Shown here one piece after another: positions 1 through 7,400 of a stretch of DNA of 15,683 nucleotides. Source of the DNA: CBDUQI01 sp965369325 (GTDB lineage Bacteria > Pseudomonadota > Gammaproteobacteria > Steroidobacterales > JBCBZW01); the NCBI GenBank assembly GCA_965369325.1, contig CBDUQI010000139.1, forward strand, positions 1-15,683. The letters run 5' to 3'. Positions within the stretch are counted from its first letter, which is position 1. The number at the start of each line of letters is the position of its first letter. The translations under genes were made by a program, and so were the position numbers. The notes beneath the pieces are model-generated. The model ran no database searches and had not been told where the DNA came from. It saw nothing but the letters and a program-made list of their open reading frames with translations.

Positions 1-1230
1 GAACAGGGGCAGTTCACCTTCCGCCTGACCGTGCCCGGGCCGCGCGGTGGTTTTTCTTTTACCTCCCAGGGATTGTCGTCGCTTGAGGCCTGGCAGCGCG
101 AGTCGAACATAAACGAGGCACTGATCGGGCGCGATGTGGATTCTCTGCGCCCTGGCGAGCCGGTGAAGATCATTGCCATCAACCGCAAGACCGGTTACAT
201 GGCGAGTGTGACGGTGCCGATTCAGGCGCCGACCAACAGCTTTCTTGATTTTGCTATTCCCACCGTTGACCTGAAGCCACCAAATCTGCGTGTGCAGGTC
301 GAACGCATGTACACGGTGGAGTCCGGCGTGACCAAAGGCGAGGATCGCGAGTATCTTGTCGGCTCGGAAGGTAGCGGCCTGACCAGCGACACGTTCATCG
401 CCGTATTTACCGAGTGGGTCGATCACGATGGCACACCGTTGCCAGAGGAGCTCGAAGGATACTCCGCGCGCTTGGCACAAGTGGTGGGTGACAATCAGCT
501 TGGCGCCGCTGGCGCTGCCGGCGGGGTGGAGTTCTTTGATGTAAAGCCTGGGCGTCACATTCAGTTGGTCAAGCTGCAGGGCGACGTGCTGGGCACCGAG
601 CATTTTTACGTACACCTGAACGGAGCACGGCCATCAGATGCCCCCGACTTCAGCGAAGGCGAGGGTAGCGGCATCCTACAGTATCGTCCCAGTCGCTATG
701 TGCCGGTACGAGTGCCTGTGTACGATGAGGAGGCCTCGCGCCAGGCCCAAAACGCCGCCACCTACTCAACCCAGGATGGCAATCCGATTACCGGCGATCA
801 GAGCGTCTATCGCTGGCCATATCGCCCCGAAATGCAGTTCTCCGTCTACGACCTGGACTTCTCCAAGATCCTGCGGTTGGACGATGAAGGCAATCCGCTG
901 GTGGATGATGAAGGTAATCCGATTAACCTTCTGGAGCAGGACCTGCCGGTGATTTCATCCGCCGATGATGCACTCTCTTTATTCTACGATTTACTGGCCA
1001 ATGAGTTCGACCCGCTGGATTTTTTCGGCGCGGGCCCGGCGCTGGCTTTCAGCCTGGCGGGCTACGAGCTGGAAACCGGGTTTGGCGAAGATCAAATGCT
1101 GGACTTTTCAAGCTTGAGCTTTCTGAGCGAGCTTGACCCCTCGACTTTGCTGGCGCTCACGCTCATTGATAACTCCAATGCGGGCAATGTGCTGTGGGAG
1201 CTTGAGTTCTTTGAACTCGGATTGGCGGTG
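1..1230 (+). repeat. Shared scaffold module, copy 1 (in protein A)
   Basis: This protein-level repeat is paired with 6025-7210. Blocks that match nearly residue for residue include RPGEPVKIIAINR, LKPPNLRVQVERMY, KPGRHIQLVKLQGDVLGTEH, VYRWPYRPEMQFSV and FYDLL/LYDLL with EFDPL. At DNA level third positions differ widely, so this is an old, selected duplication rather than a recent copy. The module may extend upstream of the window. Similarity fades at about base 1230, where A enters its own EF-hand-like and hydrolase region. Confidence 0.85.
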
Positions 1231-3306
1231 GACCTGAATCGCGATGGCATGTGCAACATGTTCGAGCCGCTCGCAGGGAGTGCGGAGCCACCACCGGCCG
1301 ATATGTTAACCGACCTCACCACGCCGCAGCAGCCGTTCAGGTTCTGGTTAAACGATGACTACGACGTGGTGAGCCGGTTGGGTGAAATCGTGCCCGAGGA
1401 GACTTTTTGCGTTCAGACCACCGATGAGGACGGCAACGTCGTCTGTGCGCAATGGGACGAAACCCCTGGGGCTACCGTTAACGATATGACGATAACGCCC
1501 AACAATACCTCAGAAGGCAGGCTCGGGCGGATTGAGTCGGAACGGGATCTGGAGGATTTTGCTCCACTGGCCGTGCGCGTGGGTTCAGTGAATCGCAATG
1601 GCGAGATCGCAATGCCACAGGACTTGCGCCTGACCATGACGGCGCGAGGGTTCTCGATCAATCTGTTCACCGGTGTCTGGCGTGACGGGACGGATTATCT
1701 GACCAAGGAAGACCTGGCACGCGAGCAGGCTGAGAATGGCGCCGAGGACAAATACCTGTTCGAGTTGAAAGATGGGATGGAGCACGCTGTAACCCAGGCT
1801 CAGCTTGAGAAAATGTTCGAGCGCGGGTCGGTTGCCAATTTGATTTTTGAGGGCACCAAGGCCTCGGATATCGCGTGCCACGAGGATGCGACTGAGTGTT
1901 ATCTGGAGCTTGCTGTCAAGCGCGGTAACGAGACCATCGAGGGTGTGCGTACCTATATGAGTCTGCTGCATCTGAAACACTACTATCACCACAACACAGC
2001 GGGCACGGAGACGTTCCCTAATGCCGCCGAGACAATTCCTGTGCCCGGTGCGGTCAGTGATATTCACATGAGCGGTGGTGCTGGCAACTTCGAGTACAAG
2101 AACATTAGTTTGTTCGCTGAAGAAGAAGAGGTGCCAGACGACTATATATTGCTAGTGCATGGATGGCGCATGCAATATCCCGAGCGGGTCTCATTTGCTG
2201 AGACAAGCTTCAAGCGACTGTACTGGTCTGGTTACAAAGGCGAGTTCGGAATTTACTCATGGCCAACCGGCTGGCATGAGAAGCCCTCGCATGTATACGG
2301 GGCGGGCCAGCTTACCTTCGTAGCCGGGCATTCCCAGAATTACGATCGCAGTGAGTTTATCGCGCGCCAATCCGGGCAGGTGCTGGTGAACGACTTGCTT
2401 CCTCAACTGGCCGCACCGCATACGTTACACATTGTGGCACACAGCATGGGTAACGTGGTGGTAAGCGAGGGCTTGCGCACATTGAATGGCCTCGATCTGG
2501 TGGATAGCTACGCGCCTTCCCAGGCAGCTACTGCGCTTGGCTCTTACGATGCCGACGCGCCCGACATGATGCACACGCTCACCGGCATTACCTTTCTCGA
2601 CATGCTGACCTGCCTGGATTTGGACGGCGTGTTGACGGCCACCCAGGCGTGGCTTTGCTACAACATTGAGCAAACCGGCTTTGTGGGCTTGGATATGCCG
2701 CCGGATAAGTACCGGTTTAACGTGCCACGGGTGCATCCGCGGTTTGATGACTACGATGAGGCGTGGCGTGGCCCGTACTACCTGCGTGCTAACAATTGGA
2801 CCACGCAGCTGGTGGTGCGCAATTTCTTCAATGCACGGGATGCGGCGCTGGATGGGTGGGAGTTGAATCAGTTGTCCAAGCCGGATGACGACAACCTGCT
2901 GGCGGCGGATGGCGAACCCAACGACGAATTTGTATATAAGTGGGATTATGAGGGTTGCTTTTTCTGTGATCCAGAGTCCGATATGGTGGACGATGAATTT
3001 ACGCGGGACGAGAGCATCCTGCCGTTCTCAGCGGAAGAGATTTTTTGGGACGAGAACATCCCGCTCGATGAGGATAGCAACTACATCATCAGCCACATGT
3101 TGCCCGCACGGACGAACGCGCTGGGGCAGCGAAATTTGAATGTGATCGATGGGGCAAACAACATTAACCTGGAACAGGTAATGGGGCTTACTGCCTCCAA
3201 CTACGATCACAGCGCACAGTTCCACGCACGTTACGTTGACCGGCGTGTTTATTGGGACAACTTGCTCACAGGATTCGGCATAGAAGTCAGGCAGCCGAAT
3301 GAGTAA
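1..3306 (+). CDS. Large modular protein A with C-terminal alpha/beta-hydrolase, 5'-truncated by window edge
   Basis: The frame is open from base 1, so the true start lies upstream; 1101 residues are visible, numbered here from base 1. Residues 1-410 match protein B (527-920) almost without gaps, and after that the two diverge. At 411-422 is a canonical EF-hand-like loop (D411, N413, D415, G416, E422), followed by an FRFWLNDDYD segment (446-455) and RDLEDF (515-520). The last 400 residues look like an alpha/beta-hydrolase: LLVHGW near 717-722 could form the oxyanion hole, AHSMGN holds nucleophile S815, D947 (NARDAAL) is the likely acid and H1070 (YDHSAQF) the likely base. Substrate is unknown; lipase, esterase or another acyl hydrolase are all possible. 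Its stop codon overlaps the next gene by 8 bp. By analogy with B it is probably exported, but its N-terminus is not visible. I infer a toxin or effector tip on a shared scaffold; a non-toxic surface enzyme is the alternative. Confidence 0.85.
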   Translation, partial: EQGQFTFRLTVPGPRGGFSFTSQGLSSLEAWQRESNINEALIGRDVDSLRPGEPVKIIAINRKTGYMASVTVPIQAPTNSFLDFAIPTVDLKPPNLRVQVERMYTVESGVTKGEDREYLVGSEGSGLTSDTFIAVFTEWVDHDGTPLPEELEGYSARLAQVVGDNQLGAAGAAGGVEFFDVKPGRHIQLVKLQGDVLGTEHFYVHLNGARPSDAPDFSEGEGSGILQYRPSRYVPVRVPVYDEEASRQAQNAATYSTQDGNPITGDQSVYRWPYRPEMQFSVYDLDFSKILRLDDEGNPLVDDEGNPINLLEQDLPVISSADDALSLFYDLLANEFDPLDFFGAGPALAFSLAGYELETGFGEDQMLDFSSLSFLSELDPSTLLALTLIDNSNAGNVLWELEFFELGLAVDLNRDGMCNMFEPLAGSAEPPPADMLTDLTTPQQPFRFWLNDDYDVVSRLGEIVPEETFCVQTTDEDGNVVCAQWDETPGATVNDMTITPNNTSEGRLGRIESERDLEDFAPLAVRVGSVNRNGEIAMPQDLRLTMTARGFSINLFTGVWRDGTDYLTKEDLAREQAENGAEDKYLFELKDGMEHAVTQAQLEKMFERGSVANLIFEGTKASDIACHEDATECYLELAVKRGNETIEGVRTYMSLLHLKHYYHHNTAGTETFPNAAETIPVPGAVSDIHMSGGAGNFEYKNISLFAEEEEVPDDYILLVHGWRMQYPERVSFAETSFKRLYWSGYKGEFGIYSWPTGWHEKPSHVYGAGQLTFVAGHSQNYDRSEFIARQSGQVLVNDLLPQLAAPHTLHIVAHSMGNVVVSEGLRTLNGLDLVDSYAPSQAATALGSYDADAPDMMHTLTGITFLDMLTCLDLDGVLTATQAWLCYNIEQTGFVGLDMPPDKYRFNVPRVHPRFDDYDEAWRGPYYLRANNWTTQLVVRNFFNARDAALDGWELNQLSKPDDDNLLAADGEPNDEFVYKWDYEGCFFCDPESDMVDDEFTRDESILPFSAEEIFWDENIPLDEDSNYIISHMLPARTNALGQRNLNVIDGANNINLEQVMGLTASNYDHSAQFHARYVDRRVYWDNLLTGFGIEVRQPNE

Positions 3307-4420
3307 GGCGATGCTTGCGCTCACATTGCTGGCCATTGCCGGTGCCGCGTGGTGGTGGTTGGGTGCATCCGGCGGGTCAGCGTCGTTGCCCTCGCCAGGG
3401 GCGGAGGAATCGCCACCACCGACGGGTCTGAGCGCTGCGCAGTTGGAAAAGCGATTGCTGGAATCAACACCAAAACAGGCCAGTAATGAACTGGGTCGGA
3501 GGCTGGTGCAGCGCCTGAAAGATCTGGAGGGTGCGTCGCCGGAGGAGATTCGCGAGGCGTTGTCGAGCGATGATGAGTTACGGCGTACTTATCTGATGAC
3601 CCATACCGGCGCCGCCGCCATCGATTTTTTCGGCCGAGTGGTGGATCAGGCAGGTGTTGCGGTGTCCGGCGCGACGGTGGACTGGCATGTGCCCGGTGGC
3701 TATCTGAGCGAGGGGGCTGGTCAAGGTCGGGTGATCACCGACGAGGAGGGGCAGTTTTCTGTGCTCGGTAAATCGGGTGCCCACATCCGCATCAAATCGA
3801 TCGCTAAAGCCGGCTATGAGGTAAACCTGCACCAGCAAAACACCACCTTCGACAGCTACGCCCGCTTTGACGACAGTGAGATGGCAGCCAGCACCTCGGC
3901 CCAGCATCCGCGGGTATTCGTGGCTTGGAACGCGTCGCAGGCGCCCGCGAACGCTCGAACGCTCAAAGGCGGCGGCAGCTATTCCGTGGTGCCCGATGGG
4001 CAGTGGTACACGTTGGATCTGGCGGCATCGCCCGGGCGTCGCAAACACAAGGGCCGCACTGCGGGCGGGTACGTACAACTGCGCATGGTGCGAAGCGGAT
4101 CGAGAAGCGATGATGCGCATGCCAGCTGGCAAATCGACCTCGAAGTCCCTCAGGGCGGCATTCAGCTTGCCGACGGCGTGCATACGTATGAGGCACCGGA
4201 AGGGGGCTATTCGCCGGGCATCTTGTTGTCCAGCGCTACGGCCACCGGTACCACACCTGGCGGCTGGCGGCATTTTCTGGTTCGCCGTGATGCGCCGTCT
4301 AGAGAGTATGGCCGATTTTCGCTCAAATTCGCCGCGTTCAACTTTCCCGACAAAGTCATGTTGACAGTGGATTACGCGTTCTCATCCACCCGCACTCTGG
4401 AGCCTCTAACGTCGGGCTAG
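3299..4420 (+). CDS. Membrane-anchored protein with carboxypeptidase-regulatory-like domain; candidate partner/immunity protein of protein A
   Basis: This 373-aa protein has a short basic start and one hydrophobic segment (about residues 4-23, ending in WWWLG). No lipobox cysteine follows, so it is read as a signal anchor. A Pro/Ser-rich linker (about 27-45) and a charged helical stretch (46-96) come next. Residues 108-172 resemble a carboxypeptidase regulatory-like (Ig-type) beta domain: FGRVVDQAGVAVSGATV, then TDEEGQFSV, then AKAGYEV. The remaining 200 residues look beta-rich and are not recognised. The ATG overlaps the end of protein A by 8 bp, which suggests translational coupling; only a weak AGTCAGG precedes it. 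The predicted topology is inner-membrane anchor with the bulk in the periplasm. Position and topology suggest a protein guarding against the hydrolase of A, or a chaperone for it. No direct functional signature supports either. Confidence 0.8.
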   Translation: MSKAMLALTLLAIAGAAWWWLGASGGSASLPSPGAEESPPPTGLSAAQLEKRLLESTPKQASNELGRRLVQRLKDLEGASPEEIREALSSDDELRRTYLMTHTGAAAIDFFGRVVDQAGVAVSGATVDWHVPGGYLSEGAGQGRVITDEEGQFSVLGKSGAHIRIKSIAKAGYEVNLHQQNTTFDSYARFDDSEMAASTSAQHPRVFVAWNASQAPANARTLKGGGSYSVVPDGQWYTLDLAASPGRRKHKGRTAGGYVQLRMVRSGSRSDDAHASWQIDLEVPQGGIQLADGVHTYEAPEGGYSPGILLSSATATGTTPGGWRHFLVRRDAPSREYGRFSLKFAAFNFPDKVMLTVDYAFSSTRTLEPLTSG

Positions 4421-4446
4421 CGATAACGTCTGCCTGCGCACAAGCC

Positions 4447-7400
4447 ATGATTGCGAGACATTCATACAACACCGTTTCAGCGCATCTTGCCCGCTCGCGG
4501 GCTGGGCTATGCGCGCATGCGTGCATCGTGTTGCTTGCCTCACTGCTCGCATCGCTAGCCTATGCCAGTGGTGGGCCGGTGACCACCCATGGCGTGATCT
4601 ATACCCGGGGCTTGGTACTCGGGCCAAACAACCAGCCAATATTCGCCGAGTTTGATGAGGCAGGTATCGCGAGCAGCATTGCGAGCCTGCCCAATGGGGG
4701 CGAGCTGGTCGGCGAGTTGGAAAACGCCGAGGTCATGAGTGGCGCCAGTTATCGAGCGATCGAGCAGGCGTATCGGCAGTATCTGGCAGATAACGCCAGC
4801 GGCGTTGCGCAAGGCGCACAGGTAATGCTCGCGCAGGCCTACCGGGACGCGGATTTTGGCACCGTTGATGTGCCGCAAGGTGAGGGGGAGCCCCCGTTAA
4901 ATCTGGATGTCCCCAAGGTAGCGCTGTTCAGTTCGTCCAGGTCTGCACTGATTCGATCGCTGAGCAGCATTTCCGATCCGCGCGCGTTAGGCGAGCGAGG
5001 GGTGATTCTGTTCGAAGCGCCTATCGACCTTAGCGACGGCAGCCTGCAGACGCTGGGCGACTCTATTCAGTCGGTGATCCTCGACAGCGATGGGCGGGTG
5101 TTGTACTCCTCGGTCAACAACATCGGGTTTCGGGCCGCGTACGTCAAGCCGGAGGATGGTGGGGAGGGCGATCCTGCGCTGGATCATATTGCCAACTACC
5201 AGCGTGGTGACGAGCTTTGGGGGGCCGTTGACGGCGCGCTGATCGACAGCTCGCTGGGCGGAATCTCCGCATCGCTGAACGGCAGTTTTTCGGTCATTGA
5301 TTTCATCCCGCCGTGCCCCGGGTTTTCTTTTACCTACGACTACGATATCTACGCTTCGCTGGCGTACCGCTTTTTCGATCCTCAGGCGGCGCAGCCGTGG
5401 GGCAGCTACTATTTCACCAGCTCCGCCTCCACCACCTGCATCGGTTACGGTGAGATCCCGTTGGGTTTCTCCCTGAGCGGGCTGTCTGCCACGCTGGCTG
5501 TGCAGGCAATTGTTGCCACCATCGCTACCCCGCTGGTCACCCATGAAATTCCGGTTGACGTGGTGCTCTTTAATGGCGAGGGTCGGGTGGCAAATCCCGA
5601 CGGCACCGTGCTGGAGGTCGGCAGCGAAACGGCCTATCAGCCGCAGACTGCCAATTTCGAAAACGCTGCGCCCCAGCATCTGGACCTGGATCTGGATCAG
5701 GAGTCCGACTGGACCAGTCAGCCCGGCAGTGTGGCGCCAGACGGGGCAACCGGCGATGCGCAGTATGTAGGCGTGTGGCTGGGTGATACCGGAGAGTATG
5801 GATACACGCCCGACGGCGTACCGCTGGATGAGGATGGCAATCCACTGGACCCCGATCTTTATCGTCTGGCGGATCAGGTTGCCGATTTTGAAGATCGCGG
5901 ACTGCTGCAGCGAATCAGCGTTGAGGACTTGGCGGAAACCGACATCTATGTCTTTCGCCAGTCCAATGGCCAGTTAATCGTCAGTCAGGAAGGGCTCGAT
6001 CCGGAGCGCGAGGTGTCCGATACACAGGGGCAGTTTAACTACCGCCTGACCGTACCAGGGCCGCTGGCGGGATTCGCCTTTTCGGGGCGCTTGAGTGGCT
6101 CGTTGGAAGCATGGCAGCAGGATTCCAACATCGGCGATGCCTTAATCGGGCGCGACATCGACGCGATCCGCCCGGGCGAGCCGGTGAAGATTATCGCGAT
6201 TAACCGGCGTACCGGTTACATGGCCAGCGTAGTCGTGCCGATCGAGGCGCCTACCAACAGCTTTTTGGATTTTCCTCTGCCAAGGCTGGAGCTGAAGCCG
6301 CCGAATCTGCGGGTGCAGGTGGAGCGCATGTACGAGGTGGAGCACGGCGCCACCGCGGGCGAGCAACGTGACTTCCTGGTCGGAGCCGAAGGCAGCGGCC
6401 TTAGTAGCGATACGTTTATCGCAGTGTATACGCAGTGGCTGGATCACGACGGCAGTCCGTTGCCGGAGGAGTTGGATGGGTATCAGGCGCGCCTGGCACA
6501 AGTGGTCGGGCAGAACGCACTGGCGGGTTCCGGCGTCGGTGGCGTGGAGTTTTTTCCGGTAAAACCTGGCCGCCACATCCAATTGGTGAAGTTACAGGGC
6601 GACGTGCTGGGGACGGAGCATTTTTATGTTCACGTCAGCGGGGCCCGCCCGTCCGATACGCCTGATTTCAGCGAGGGAGCAGGGACGGGTGTGCTGCAGT
6701 ACCGCCCGAGCTATTACGTCCCCGTACGTGTGCCCATCTACGATGAGGCGGCTACAAGGCTCGGGGTAAACGCGGCTGCCTACGATTCGCAAACCGAGTT
6801 CCCCAACAGCCCTGTGTATCGATGGCCTTACCGCCCGGAGATGCAATTCTCTGTGTTTGACCTGCAAGTCAGCAGTGTTGAGCGGATCGATCAAGATGGG
6901 ATTGCACACAACATTCTGAATGAAGAAGTACCGATCATCGGGCTGAATGATCAGGGCCTGAATGTACTTTACGATCTGTTGGAAAGTGAGTTCGACCCCT
7001 TGGCCTTCTTTGGCCCCGACCGTGAGTTGGCGTTTAGTCTGCTTGGCTCCGAAATTTTCGCTTCCGCCGGAGAAGGCCAGCAGATTGGGTTTAACAACTT
7101 TGGCGCGCTGAGTGAGGTGCAGGCGATTGATCTGGTCACCCTCAGCCTGCTGCAAAACTCAGATGCCTACAATCGCTTGTGGGAATTCTCCGCGATTGAA
7201 TTTGCGGTCTCGCCGCGTGAGCAGGTGAGCGTCAGCGCCGATGAGCAAGGTATTTACCTTACGGCCTCTGCGTTTTACTTTGACGGGCAGACCCAGCGCC
7301 GCCGCCCGGTCGAGGACGACTCCCAGGTAACCTGGGAGATTGTGCAGGGCAACGGCCAGCTAAGCCAGACCATTACCAATACATTTGACGGTATTGCCGT

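Noticed and set aside
3578..4273. Minus-strand open frame of 231 codons opposite the partner gene of A
   Set aside because: No recognisable motif and no ribosome-binding site; the plus-strand gene has coherent domain structure and tight spacing to its neighbours.
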